A stretch of DNA of 64,000 bases from contig CAVENX010000043.1 in the NCBI GenBank assembly GCA_963617275.1, forward strand, positions 5,757-69,756, in the 5' to 3' direction. Numbering within the stretch: the stretch's first letter is position 1; each line of letters starts with the position of its first letter. Both the position numbers and the translations under genes were made by a program. The stretch comes from Limivicinus sp963617275. Its GTDB lineage: Bacteria > Bacillota > Clostridia > Oscillospirales > Oscillospiraceae. Shown here piece after piece: positions 1-8,109 of the stretch. The notes beneath the pieces were generated by a model, which was not told the DNA's origin, ran no database searches, and was given only the letters and a program-made list of their open reading frames with translations.

Positions 1-309
1 CTGCTTCGGTGTCAAGGTCGCAAGCGCTTCTTGCAGCCGCAGCAGCATGAGATCATTCTGTTCCTCCTTTTCTCGCCGGAGTTCTTCTGCCAGAAAAACG
101 TCCTCGGCGGAGGGCTCTTGTTCGAGAAAGTGATATTCCAGCCCCGGCGAACAGTCAAAAGAATAGGTATGTCCCTGCAAGCGGCGCTCGGAATTATGAT
201 CCAAGCGGTGTTCTTCCTCGATGGCGTCTGCGATCTCGTCCGGCAGCTCAATGATCGTGTCCGTTTCGTAGAGCGGATAGTAATACTTTTTCAGATTGAT
301 CCGTTTCAT
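1..309 (-). CDS. Sigma-70-like transcription factor (first of three paralogues), 3' end outside window
   Basis: The first 103 residues of a protein that runs off the left edge. It starts MKRINLKKYYYPLY and resembles the N-terminus of the next gene (shared MKxINLxKxYxPxY pattern, a DE-A-A motif, an acidic middle and an LTPxQ motif where region 4 begins). By analogy with that gene, the lost part should be the helix-turn-helix of sigma region 4. Its ATG overlaps the stop of the preceding gene in an ATGA (306-309), so the two are probably translationally coupled. The role is likely control of mobile-element genes. The family call rests on similarity to the neighbour, since the DNA-binding part is outside the window. 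Confidence 0.6.
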   Translation of the reverse strand, partial: MKRINLKKYYYPLYETDTIIELPDEIADAIEEEHRLDHNSERRLQGHTYSFDCSPGLEYHFLEQEPSAEDVFLAEELRREKEEQNDLMLLRLQEALATLTPKQ

Positions 310-770
310 AACTTTCCGTTCCGCTTCTGACGCAGAAAGCGGCGGCGCAGCTTCTTGATCCCGCCGCGAATGGAATCGCTGACCTGCCCAGGCGTGATCT
401 GCTCCAGTGCGGCGATGTCGCTGATTTTCATACCCAGCATATAACGGGCATGGATGCGGCGGCGCTGAACAGGTGTCAAATCATCCAGCCATTCATAGAG
501 CTTCCGGATCATATCTTCCTGCGCGGCCTGTTCCTCCAGCTCGATTATGTAGTCCTCCGGGGATGGTTGCTCCCAGCCGATAGCTGCCGTTTCAATACCG
601 TCCTCACAGTCGAGGGAATAGTAGGCTTTGTGGTAGTAGACTTTTCGCCTGCGGTTGTTTTCCTCTCGCTGCATCAGCAGGAGGGCTTCTGCCACCTCGT
701 CGCTGACCTCGACAAATACATTTTTGCTGTAATGTGGGAAATAGAGCTTTCTCAGGTTGATCGTTTTCAT
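306..770 (-). CDS. Sigma-70-like transcription factor (region 4 type)
   Basis: 154 residues. The C-terminal half reads as sigma region 4: an LTPVQRRRIHARY helix, then a turn around MKISDIAALEQ and a recognition helix TPGQVSDSIRGG, followed by a basic tail. The N-terminal half has no obvious region 2, so it resembles the small sigma-like proteins of Firmicutes conjugative elements rather than a complete ECF factor. An AGGAGG site lies just upstream of the ATG at 770. It is followed by a paralogue with ATGA overlap and preceded by another about 100 bp away. Target promoters are unknown. Confidence 0.7.
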   Translation of the reverse strand: MKTINLRKLYFPHYSKNVFVEVSDEVAEALLLMQREENNRRRKVYYHKAYYSLDCEDGIETAAIGWEQPSPEDYIIELEEQAAQEDMIRKLYEWLDDLTPVQRRRIHARYMLGMKISDIAALEQITPGQVSDSIRGGIKKLRRRFLRQKRNGKL

Positions 771-873
771 AGGCTGTCCTCCTAATGCAGAAAGGGCAGA
801 CAGCTTGAAACTGCCTGTCCTCTCCGCTTTTGTGATGGGAAGAAGTTTCCCTCACTGGGTAGCCCGAAAACGC

Positions 874-1287
874 TTATTCGTTAGGGTGCTGTGCCCAACA
901 TTTTTTGACTTTCTTTCTGACCGCCTCAATGCTCTCAAAGATGGACACCTTAGAGCAGCCGTACAGAGCGGCGATCTCCGCATAGCTCATGCCATCCAGC
1001 GCATAGAGCAGGAAACGGCGGCGCTGTGCCTCGGTGCAGCGATCCAGAACCGAAAGTAACTCGTCCAGCGTTTCTTTCCGGCAGAGATAGTCCTCCGGGG
1101 TTTCGCTGAACACGCCCACGCCCTCGGTAAAGGCGATGTACTCGTCAAACTCGCGGGCATCCCAATGCCGCCGCTTTTCGTGGGCAAGGTTTTCTTCCTT
1201 GTGATCGGCACGGTCAAGAAATTCATAGACTTCAATGCTGACTTCTACGGACACGATCTGCCCGTTGTAATTGATGGTGACTTCCAT
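874..1287 (-). CDS. Sigma-70-like transcription factor (region 4 type), third paralogue
   Basis: 137 residues with the same layout as its two downstream neighbours: an acidic N-terminal half and a C-terminal region 4 (TEAQRRRFLLYALDGMSYAE followed by IAALYGCSKVSIFESIEAV). GGAGG lies 8 bases before the ATG at 1287. It is the promoter-proximal member of the three-gene set. It probably regulates expression or excision of the element that carries it; this is inferred from position and from similar genes in other conjugative transposons. Confidence 0.7.
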   Translation of the reverse strand: MEVTINYNGQIVSVEVSIEVYEFLDRADHKEENLAHEKRRHWDAREFDEYIAFTEGVGVFSETPEDYLCRKETLDELLSVLDRCTEAQRRRFLLYALDGMSYAEIAALYGCSKVSIFESIEAVRKKVKKCWAQHPNE

Positions 1288-1390
1288 CCGTTTTTCCTCC
1301 GTTCAGATTTTTGAAAAATCCGAACGGAACGGCGGAGAGCGGCACCGGGGAACATCTGGACACTGTGACCAGAAGTACGAGGATATAAAA

Positions 1391-1419
1391 GCGCCTGTCT
1401 GCAAAACGCAGACAGGCGC
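1391..1419 (-). terminator. Hairpin, probable intrinsic terminator
   Basis: A perfect 12-bp GC-rich stem (gcgcctgtctgc and its complement) with a 5-base loop, followed on the minus strand by TTTTATAT. It is one of three hairpins in the 486-bp gene-free stretch 1288-1773 between the ABC exporter and the sigma-like genes. I see no convincing gene in that stretch. Confidence 0.6.
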
Positions 1420-1539
1420 AGAAGAATTATAAAATCTATTTACATGATTTCTGTGTTCATACTCATAGCCGGAATAGTCCGATGGAGGGGCTACGCTTTT
1501 TTTAGCTGGTGCAGATCATGGACGCTGCGAAAAAGCAAA

Positions 1540-1579
1540 AAGGACACGGCGATACCTCCCCGGATACCGCCGTATCCTT
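1540..1579 (-). terminator. Imperfect hairpin followed by T-tract
   Basis: Two arms of about 17 bases pair with two mismatches (aaggacacggcg against cgccgtatcctt). On the minus strand the stem is followed by a run of T broken by one GC. It would stop transcription arriving from the ABC exporter genes. Confidence 0.5.
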
Positions 1580-1633
1580 AAAAAAGGGCGACTTTACCAC
1601 ACCCCCCGTAAATCCATTTTTTCAAAAGGAAAA

Positions 1634-1667
1634 CGGCGGCTTGAAATACAATATTTCAAAACCGCCG
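1634..1667 (-). terminator. Intrinsic terminator downstream of the ABC exporter genes
   Basis: The stem cggcgg plus ttgaaata pairs with its complement across a short loop. On the minus strand it is followed by TTTTCCTTTTG. It lies about 110 bases past the stop of the exporter gene at 1774 and is the first of three stacked terminator-like hairpins, which would insulate the sigma-like genes from exporter transcription. Confidence 0.65.
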
Positions 1668-1773
1668 CTTCGCGCCGCAAGGCCGATCTCAACGGTCTTG
1701 TTGTGTGCAATATCGATTATATGTTATAAATGTGTGTCGCTCTTATAAAATCAACTGTGCCATGAGAAAAGGA

Positions 1774-3651
1774 TCATGCTCCCACCGCATTGCCAGTATA
1801 AAGCTGATAATACCGACCCTTTTCTGCAATCAACTGTTCATGGGTTCCTCTTTCAATAATTCGCCCCTGTTCCAAAACCATGATACAATCCGAATTTCGC
1901 ACGGTGGAAAGTCTGTGTGCAATTACAAAGGTCGTTCTGCCGTGCATCAGTTTATCCATACCGTCTTGCACCAAGGTTTCGGTTCTCGTATCGATAGAGG
2001 ATGTTGCTTCGTCCAAAATCAGAGCAGGCGGATCAGCAACCGCAGCTCTCGCGATTGCAAGGAGCTGTCTCTGGCCCTGACTTAGATTTGCGCCATCTCC
2101 GCTGAGCATCGTATTATAGCCGTCTGGCAATCTGCGGATAAAGCCATCGGCATTTGCCAGTTTTGCGGCTGCAATACATTCTTCGTCAGAAGCATCCAGA
2201 CGACCATAGCGGATATTATCCATCACAGTACCCGTAAATAGATGTGTGTCCTGCAATACCATACCCAAGGATCGCCGCAAATCTGCCTTTTTGATTTTTC
2301 CGATATTGATCCCGTCATATCGGATTTTGCCGCTCTGAATATCATAAAAGCGGTTAATCAGGTTTGTGATCGTGGTTTTACCAGCGCCCGTACTTCCGAC
2401 AAAAGCAATTTTTTGACCGGGCTTTGCGTAGAGCTTTATGTCATGCAAGATCATTTTTGAGTCATCGTAGCCGAAATCTACATCTTCAAAGACGACATCG
2501 CCTGCTTGTCTCACATAGGTCACGGTTCCATCAGCCTTATGCGGATGTTTCCATGCCCACACGCCTGTTCGTTCCGAAGTCTCAACTACTGTACCGTCAG
2601 GCTGCTCTTTTGCATTTACCAGTTCCACATAGCCTTGATCTTCCTCCGAGGGTTCATCCAGCATTTCAAAAATACGTTCAGCACCAGCAAGAGCCATGAT
2701 GACATTGTTGATCTGCTGGCTGATTTGCGTAACAGGCTGGGTGAAGTTACGGTTCAGATTCAGAAAGGAAACCAATGTGCCAAGCGTCAGGCCCCAACTG
2801 CCGCTAAGTGCTAACGCTGCACCGACAACCGCGCACAGTACATAACTGACCTGCGACAGGTTTGCGTTGACCGGCATCAGGATATTTGCCAGCTTATTTG
2901 CCTGATTGGAACTGTCGCGCAAGGCCGCGTTGACTTTATCAAAATCTTCGATACTTTGTTCTTCATGGCAAAAGGCTTTTACCACTTTTTGACCATCCAT
3001 CATTTCTTCGATATAGGCGTTGACCATGCCAATATCATCCTGCTGCTTTATAAAATACACCGAGGCTTTTCCGCCGATTTTAGAGGCCGCGATCCACATA
3101 ACAACTACCATTACTAGTGTAAGCAGCGTGAGCGGAACATCCAGCGCAAGCATACTGATAAGCGTAATCAGGATAGTAACGACAGAATTGATTGTTTGTG
3201 GGATGCTCTGGCTGATAAGCTGGCGGAGGGTATCTACATCGTTCGTGTAGACAGACATAATATCTCCGTGCGGCGTAGTATCAAAATAGCGGATCGGCAG
3301 CGACTCCATGTGGGTAAACAATTCGGTTCGGATTTTTCTAAGTGTTCCCTGACTGATATTAACCATGATGCGGTTATAGGCATAGGCACACAGGATTCCG
3401 AGCGCATAAACCGCAGCCAGCGTGAGCAGAGCCTTTCCCAGCGGGCCAAAGTCAGGCGTTTCCGCCTGTGTCAACGGTAGAATGTATTCATCTACCAAAC
3501 TTTTCATAAACAGCGTTCCTCGAAGTGTTGCTAACGCAGAACCGATAATAAAGAGAACAACAAGGATCGATGAAACCTTGTATTCCTTTACCACAACGCT
3601 TAGCACACGCTTCATCAAAGGTAACTGTTTTACCTTTTTATTCTTTTCCAT
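1774..3651 (-). CDS. Heterodimeric multidrug-type ABC exporter, canonical-ATPase subunit
   Basis: A membrane-spanning half followed by a nucleotide-binding domain with Walker A GSTGAGKTT, signature LSQGQ and Walker B LILDEATSSID with the catalytic Glu. Between the membrane domain and the ATPase is an extra loop of about 40 residues (around TSERTGVWAWKHPHKADG), as in BmrD/PatB-type subunits. With the upstream gene it should form an inner-membrane exporter for drugs or peptides. The ATG at 3651 has AAAGGAC upstream; an in-frame GTG at 3681 overlaps the preceding stop but lacks a good ribosome site. Its signature has Gln where the partner has Gly, the usual sign of a degenerate composite site. 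The substrate cannot be read from the sequence. Confidence 0.9.
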   Translation of the reverse strand: MEKNKKVKQLPLMKRVLSVVVKEYKVSSILVVLFIIGSALATLRGTLFMKSLVDEYILPLTQAETPDFGPLGKALLTLAAVYALGILCAYAYNRIMVNISQGTLRKIRTELFTHMESLPIRYFDTTPHGDIMSVYTNDVDTLRQLISQSIPQTINSVVTILITLISMLALDVPLTLLTLVMVVVMWIAASKIGGKASVYFIKQQDDIGMVNAYIEEMMDGQKVVKAFCHEEQSIEDFDKVNAALRDSSNQANKLANILMPVNANLSQVSYVLCAVVGAALALSGSWGLTLGTLVSFLNLNRNFTQPVTQISQQINNVIMALAGAERIFEMLDEPSEEDQGYVELVNAKEQPDGTVVETSERTGVWAWKHPHKADGTVTYVRQAGDVVFEDVDFGYDDSKMILHDIKLYAKPGQKIAFVGSTGAGKTTITNLINRFYDIQSGKIRYDGINIGKIKKADLRRSLGMVLQDTHLFTGTVMDNIRYGRLDASDEECIAAAKLANADGFIRRLPDGYNTMLSGDGANLSQGQRQLLAIARAAVADPPALILDEATSSIDTRTETLVQDGMDKLMHGRTTFVIAHRLSTVRNSDCIMVLEQGRIIERGTHEQLIAEKGRYYQLYTGNAVGA

Positions 3652-3677
3652 GTAGCATACTGTCCTTTCTTGTCCAT

Positions 3678-5420
3678 TCACGATTCATGGTCGAAATCTC
3701 CGCCGCCTTTTGTCTGCGTTTCGTAGATTTCCTGATAGATGGCGTTTGTTTTCAGCAAATTGTCATGGGTATCAAATCCGCTGATTTTGCCATCCTCCAG
3801 CACCAGTATTCGGTCTGCATCCTGCACAGAAGAAATGCGCTGTGCAATGATAATCTTTGTTGTGCCCGGTATCTTCGTTCGGAAAGCTCTGCGGATATTG
3901 GCATCGGTAGCCGTATCCACGGCACTTGTAGAATCGTCAAGAATCAGAATTTTAGGTTTCTTCAGCAATGCTCTTGCAATACAGAGGCGCTGCTTCTGAC
4001 CGCCGGAAACATTGGCGCCGCCGCGCTCAATCCATGTCTGATAGCCGTTTGGAAGCCGTTCAATAAATTCATCTGCCGCTGCCTGCTGGCAAGCGTCTTT
4101 ACATTCTTCTTCGCTGGCATCAGCTTTACCCCAACGGAGATTGTCGAGAATCGTGCCCGAAAACAGAACATTCTTTTGAAGAACAACTGCGACTTGATTT
4201 CTCAAGGCCTCCATATCGTAATTTCTGACATCGATTCCTCCGACCTTTACGGCACCGCTATCCACGTCGTAAAGGCGGCTGATAAGGTTTGCAAAACTGG
4301 ACTTGCCGCAGCCTGTTCCACCAATCACGCCGATTGTTTCGCCGGATTTGATATGTAGGTCAATATCTTTTAGCGTTTCTTCACCGCTGCCGTGCTTGTA
4401 AGAAAAGCTCACATGGTCAAAATCAATACGCCCATCAGCAATATTTTCGATAGGATTTTCCGGATTCTTCAAATCCGCTTTTTCTTCCAATACCTGTACG
4501 ATTCTACGTCCGCTTGCCGTACTCATGGTAATCATAACGAAAACCATAGAGAGCATCATCAGGGAGAGCATCATACCCATTACATAAGTAAAGAGAGAAG
4601 TCAGATTTCCAGTGGTCAAATCACCAATAACAATGAACTTTGCGCCAAACCAGGAGATCATCAGGATGCTCCCGTAAATCACAAACATCATAATCGGATT
4701 GTTAAGCGCCAAGAGACTTTCTGCTTTCACAAAAAGCTGATATAGGTTATTGGCCGCTTTCTCAAATTTTTTGTTTTCGTAATCCTCTCGGACAAATGCC
4801 TTTACAACTCGAATAGCAGAAACATTCTCCTGTACGCTTGCGTTCAAATCATCGTATTTGTGAAAAACATAATCAAATATCTTTGTTGTCTTTCCAGTAA
4901 TGAACACCAGAGAAAGCCCCAAAATGACAAGTGCAGCCAAGAAGATAAGGCTAAGACGAACATTGATGAACAGACACATCACCATGCTGAAAATCAGCAT
5001 CAAGGGTGCCTTTACCGCAATGCGCAGGCACATTTGATAAGCCATTTGAATATTTGTAACATCGGTCGTCATACGGGTGACAAGGCCCGCAACGCTGAAC
5101 TTATCAATATTGGAAAAGGAGAATGTCTGAATGTTCTCGTACATCCTTTTTCGCAGATTGTATGCGAATCCCGAAGCTGCCGACGCGACATATTTTCCGG
5201 CCAGAACACCAAAGAGCAGACTCAAAAGTGCCATCCCAAGCATGACTGCGCCGTAACTGTATACCTTTCCCATATCCTGAGATTCGATTCCCTCGTCAAT
5301 CAGCAGTGCAATGACAAGCGGGATCAGGACTTCCATGAGCGCCTCCAGCGCTGTAAAGATCGGCGATAAAATAGAGTCTTTCTTATATTCACCGAGCTGG
5401 TTCAAAAGTGTTTTCAGCAT
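3678..5420 (-). CDS. Heterodimeric multidrug-type ABC exporter, degenerate-ATPase subunit
   Basis: 580 residues: about six membrane helices, then an ATPase domain with Walker A GGTGCGKSS, a canonical VSGGQKQRL signature and Walker B ILILDDSTSAVD. Asp replaces the catalytic Glu of Walker B, as in BmrC/PatA-type subunits, so one of the two ATP sites should be slow. It overlaps the marR stop region by 7 bp and is followed within about 30 bp by its partner subunit, so all three form one operon. It is probably repressed by the MarR protein encoded first. Export of an antimicrobial is the usual role of this family; the actual substrate is unknown. Confidence 0.9.
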   Translation of the reverse strand: MLKTLLNQLGEYKKDSILSPIFTALEALMEVLIPLVIALLIDEGIESQDMGKVYSYGAVMLGMALLSLLFGVLAGKYVASAASGFAYNLRKRMYENIQTFSFSNIDKFSVAGLVTRMTTDVTNIQMAYQMCLRIAVKAPLMLIFSMVMCLFINVRLSLIFLAALVILGLSLVFITGKTTKIFDYVFHKYDDLNASVQENVSAIRVVKAFVREDYENKKFEKAANNLYQLFVKAESLLALNNPIMMFVIYGSILMISWFGAKFIVIGDLTTGNLTSLFTYVMGMMLSLMMLSMVFVMITMSTASGRRIVQVLEEKADLKNPENPIENIADGRIDFDHVSFSYKHGSGEETLKDIDLHIKSGETIGVIGGTGCGKSSFANLISRLYDVDSGAVKVGGIDVRNYDMEALRNQVAVVLQKNVLFSGTILDNLRWGKADASEEECKDACQQAAADEFIERLPNGYQTWIERGGANVSGGQKQRLCIARALLKKPKILILDDSTSAVDTATDANIRRAFRTKIPGTTKIIIAQRISSVQDADRILVLEDGKISGFDTHDNLLKTNAIYQEIYETQTKGGGDFDHES

Positions 5421-5869
5421 AGGTCATTCCTCCCGGTTGCTTCTTGTTGGACATTTACCAAAAATGTTTTTAATGTCTGTTCCATGCATTCCAAGTCATG
5501 CTTTGGGACACCTTTGCAAAGACATTTGGTGAGGTCATCCATATATTGCACTACTACGCTCTTTTTGCTGTATGCCTTTGGCGTTAGAACAATCGGCTTT
5601 TTACGGTTATCCGCTGCATCCATGTCCATCTGGATATAGCCTTTTTTCCGAAGTTGCTTTAAGGTAGAGGAAACCGTAGCACGGGAGAACCCCATCCGCA
5701 TACTCAAATCGGAGGCACATAGCCGCTTGTCCTGTTCTATGGAAAACATTTCATTCAGCATAAAGACCTGTGCCGGGGTGATCTCATACGCTTCTAACTT
5801 GCTGCTCCCATATAAGCTCACGCATATATCAACTTGACGCAGCATCAGGAGAAGATTCCCATTAAGCAT
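5414..5869 (-). CDS. MarR-family transcriptional regulator
   Basis: 151 residues with a winged helix-turn-helix: a recognition segment around LSMRMGFSRATVSSTLKQL, then the wing with DNRKKPIVLT. MarR proteins are dimers that usually repress the adjoining transporter operon and release DNA on ligand binding. It is the first gene of the exporter operon and overlaps the next gene by 7 bp. It is divergent from a LysR-type gene, so the 160-bp intergenic region probably holds operators for both regulators. The ligand is unknown. Confidence 0.85.
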   Translation of the reverse strand: MLNGNLLLMLRQVDICVSLYGSSKLEAYEITPAQVFMLNEMFSIEQDKRLCASDLSMRMGFSRATVSSTLKQLRKKGYIQMDMDAADNRKKPIVLTPKAYSKKSVVVQYMDDLTKCLCKGVPKHDLECMEQTLKTFLVNVQQEATGRNDLC

Positions 5870-6031
5870 TTCTTTGCTCCTTTCTGATAAAATTTTTGGT
5901 TATGCTTCTTACAATCAGAATTGTGATAATCAGCATCACCATAGATTATTATAGCCATTTCTACTTGATTGTGAATTTAGAATATGTTATTATCGATAAG
6001 CAAAGTTTATCAATAAAGGAGCTGCCAGGCT
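5870..6031. promoter_or_regulatory. Divergent promoter region of the MarR-exporter operon and the LysR gene
   Basis: An AT-rich 162-bp region between two divergent regulator genes. It contains an inverted repeat (ttatcgataa and ttatcaataa, 5994-6017, one mismatch) just upstream of the AAGGAG site of the LysR gene, and several degenerate dyads such as acaatcagaattgt. These are candidate operators only; exact promoters could not be assigned. Confidence 0.4.
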
Positions 6032-6934
6032 ATGAATACTATGCAGTTGCATTGCTTTCTTGCTGTTGCAGAAACCCTAAATTTTGCCAGAGCCGCCGAG
6101 CAGTTGAATGTCACACAACCGGCCGTTACGCAGCAGATACAATCGTTAGAAGAAGAGCTCAATACAAAGCTGTTCAAGCGAACGACTCGAACCGTAGAGC
6201 TGACTTCTTCCGGCAAGCTGTTTATCAATGACGCAAAAGGGATATTGGGAATTTCTGAGCGAGCAAAAAGACGCTTTGAGGAACAAGCCAAACAGGAGAA
6301 CCAGTATTTTTCTATTGGATGTCATACCCATGCAGAATTGTACTTGCTGTCAAATGTTCTGCGGAAAATGCAAGCGATTCATCCAAATTTCCATCCACTA
6401 TTTCAAGTGCTTCCGTTTCAGCACTTATATAAGTTTTTGGAAGATGAATCGCTGGATGTTATTATCTCTTTTGACGAGGGCAACAAGAAAAAAATACATG
6501 GTATCTATAAGGAGCTATTCAAGGTTCCAATCAAAGCCGTTTGCGCTGCCGATCACCGGCTGGCCAACAAGCACGTCCTTTGTCGGGATGATTTAAGGCG
6601 AGAAATACTTATTATTAACGATCCATCTAAATGTCCTGACAGCATTGCAGAAATTCAATCTGGAATGATTGAAAGCCGACCTGTCTCTGACTTGCTTTTC
6701 TGCGAATATGCTGACGCCGCAGTTGTTATGGCGAAGGCAGGCTATGGTATCGCAATTCAACCCGATCTTTTCGCTACGCACGACCCTGATTTGAGCTATA
6801 TTCCGTTGGAGGGAGTCAGTTCTGTTTCTTACGGTGTGTACTATAAGCAGTTGAAAGGTAAAACAATGCTAAAAGACTTTGTCCAAATTGCATTGTCGGA
6901 ATTTTCTGAAATTATGAATGTGCAAAATAGATGA
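6032..6934 (+). CDS. LysR-family transcriptional regulator
   Basis: 300 residues. The N-terminal helix-turn-helix is typical (FARAAEQLNVTQPAVTQQI, then SLEEELNTKLFKR), followed by a periplasmic-binding-like effector domain from about residue 90. A strong AAAGGAG site precedes the ATG. It is divergently transcribed from the MarR/ABC operon, which is the classic position for a LysR activator of a neighbouring operon. An exporter with two dedicated regulators suggests it responds to specific ligands; neither ligand is evident. Confidence 0.88.
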   Translation: MNTMQLHCFLAVAETLNFARAAEQLNVTQPAVTQQIQSLEEELNTKLFKRTTRTVELTSSGKLFINDAKGILGISERAKRRFEEQAKQENQYFSIGCHTHAELYLLSNVLRKMQAIHPNFHPLFQVLPFQHLYKFLEDESLDVIISFDEGNKKKIHGIYKELFKVPIKAVCAADHRLANKHVLCRDDLRREILIINDPSKCPDSIAEIQSGMIESRPVSDLLFCEYADAAVVMAKAGYGIAIQPDLFATHDPDLSYIPLEGVSSVSYGVYYKQLKGKTMLKDFVQIALSEFSEIMNVQNR

Positions 6935-7016
6935 TTTATTTAAGCTAATGCAATGAACTAATAAGGCACATCCTTGAAAACGAGGTGAACAGTAGAATGT
7001 AGTAGGGTGAATGGAT

Positions 7017-7403
7017 ATGCCTAAAAGAACGAAGAAAGATAAGCGGCCTGTTGCGAAAATCGACTTCAAGCCGTATGGCGCAGCAATCAAAGCTGGGCGC
7101 ACAAAGCAAAAAGAATCCCGGAATAAGGCAGCCGATGCGCTGTTTATTTCGCCGCGCTATCTCGCCAACATCGAGAATAAGGGACAGCATCCCAGCGTAC
7201 AGGTATTCTTAGAGCTGATGTCCCGCTACCATATCTCTGTGGATCAGATTCTTCATGGCGAAACTATGGAGGGCAAGTCAACGGAGCGTATGCAGTTTGA
7301 AACGCTGTTAGACGAGCTGACGGATGCGGAAATCAAAATTCTCACGGCAACGGCGCAAGCGATTCTTGACGCAAGATCAGACAACGAAACGGAGGGCGTT
7401 TGA
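7017..7403 (+). CDS. XRE-family helix-turn-helix regulator
   Basis: About 128 residues. After a basic N-terminal tail, the HTH runs through IKAGRTKQKESRNKAADALF to SPRYLANIENKGQHPS, a Cro/CI-type fold like the small repressors of Tn916-type elements. A C-terminal acidic helix may dimerise. AGGGTGA (7003-7009) favours the second ATG at 7017 over that at 7011. It lies between the exporter regulators and the recombinase genes, on the opposite strand to the latter, so it may control excision or transfer of element B. Confidence 0.8.
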   Translation: MPKRTKKDKRPVAKIDFKPYGAAIKAGRTKQKESRNKAADALFISPRYLANIENKGQHPSVQVFLELMSRYHISVDQILHGETMEGKSTERMQFETLLDELTDAEIKILTATAQAILDARSDNETEGV

Positions 7404-7414
7404 CACCCTCCGTT
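7387..7414 (+). terminator. Intrinsic terminator of the XRE gene
   Basis: The stem aaacggaggg pairs with ccctccgttt and is followed by TTTTCC. It overlaps the end of the XRE reading frame and ends 10 bases before the stop of the convergent gene. Confidence 0.6.
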
Positions 7415-7423
7415 TTCCTATGC

Positions 7424-7726
7424 CTATTTGTCCTGCAAGCACTTCTCCCGCAGCTCTTGACACCGTGCGTCCAGTTCTTTCTGCTCCTGCTCGGTCAAAT
7501 CCCGGTCGCCGTTTGTGACCTTTTCCTCCACATAGCTGGAATATGCGTCTATCAGCGCGTCCAGCATGACCTCCGGCGTGTCCAGTAGCAGAGCGCTGTA
7601 CCATTCCTCGCGGTTCGGCTCCCACCCCAGCAGCGTGTAGCCGTGGCTGGTGGAAACGACCTCATACAGCGGGTCTTGCCGGAGAATATCATCAAAGACC
7701 TGTAAAATCCGGTCAAAGCGCAACAT
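7424..7726 (-). CDS. Conserved mobile-element protein of unknown function
   Basis: About 100 residues, acidic, mostly helical and soluble, starting MLRFDRILQVFDDIL. I do not recognise a functional domain; similar short proteins accompany TnpX-type recombinases in clostridial elements. GGAGGG lies 8 bases before the ATG at 7726; an in-frame GTG at 7735 is a less likely start because it falls inside that site. It starts at the stop of tnpV, so it is probably co-translated with it. A charged Glu/Lys-rich C-terminus suggests a protein-interaction role, which is a guess. Confidence 0.65.
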   Translation of the reverse strand: MLRFDRILQVFDDILRQDPLYEVVSTSHGYTLLGWEPNREEWYSALLLDTPEVMLDALIDAYSSYVEEKVTNGDRDLTEQEQKELDARCQELREKCLQDK

Positions 7727-7727
7727 C

Positions 7728-8093
7728 TCATTCACCCTCCTTGTCGAAAATCAGTTCTGTCAGTATCATTTCCTCGGCCTGCGCTTTCAATGCGTTCATC
7801 AAACCTACCCACCGCATTTGATCTGCGGCCTTTAATGCTTCGTCCACACCAGCAGCTTTCATAAGCTGCGGCATGAGCGTGTCCATGCGCTCGTTTGCCG
7901 CCTTGTCGATCTCCAACAGGTGCGGGTATAGCTGCTCCTGCAAAATCAGGCTGTTGTAAAGAATGGGGCGATGCTTTTCCAAATACCGCTTTCGCATATG
8001 CCCGTATTTCCCGATGGGCGTTTCGGTCTGTTCAGATAACTTCAAATCAGGAATATAGTAATCTCCGCAACGGGAATAAGTCAACTCTTTCAT
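7728..8093 (-). CDS. tnpV: Transposon-encoded protein TnpV
   Basis: 121 residues from MKELTYSRCGDYYIPDL, with the conserved core GKYGHMRKRYLEKHRP and a C-terminal DQMRWVGLMNALKAQAEE. This matches the TnpV family known from Tn4451/Tn4453-type elements, whose function is not established. It follows the recombinase gene after 16 bp, the usual order in these elements. An earlier in-frame start would add 45 arginine-rich residues encoded inside the recombinase gene and is unlikely. Confidence 0.8.
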   Translation of the reverse strand: MKELTYSRCGDYYIPDLKLSEQTETPIGKYGHMRKRYLEKHRPILYNSLILQEQLYPHLLEIDKAANERMDTLMPQLMKAAGVDEALKAADQMRWVGLMNALKAQAEEMILTELIFDKEGE

Positions 8094-8109
8094 GCGCCTG
8101 CTCCTTTCC

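Noticed and set aside
1509..1748. Plus-strand open frame of 79 codons after the ABC exporter
   Set aside because: It consists mostly of two terminator hairpins read as codons and has no ribosome-binding site.
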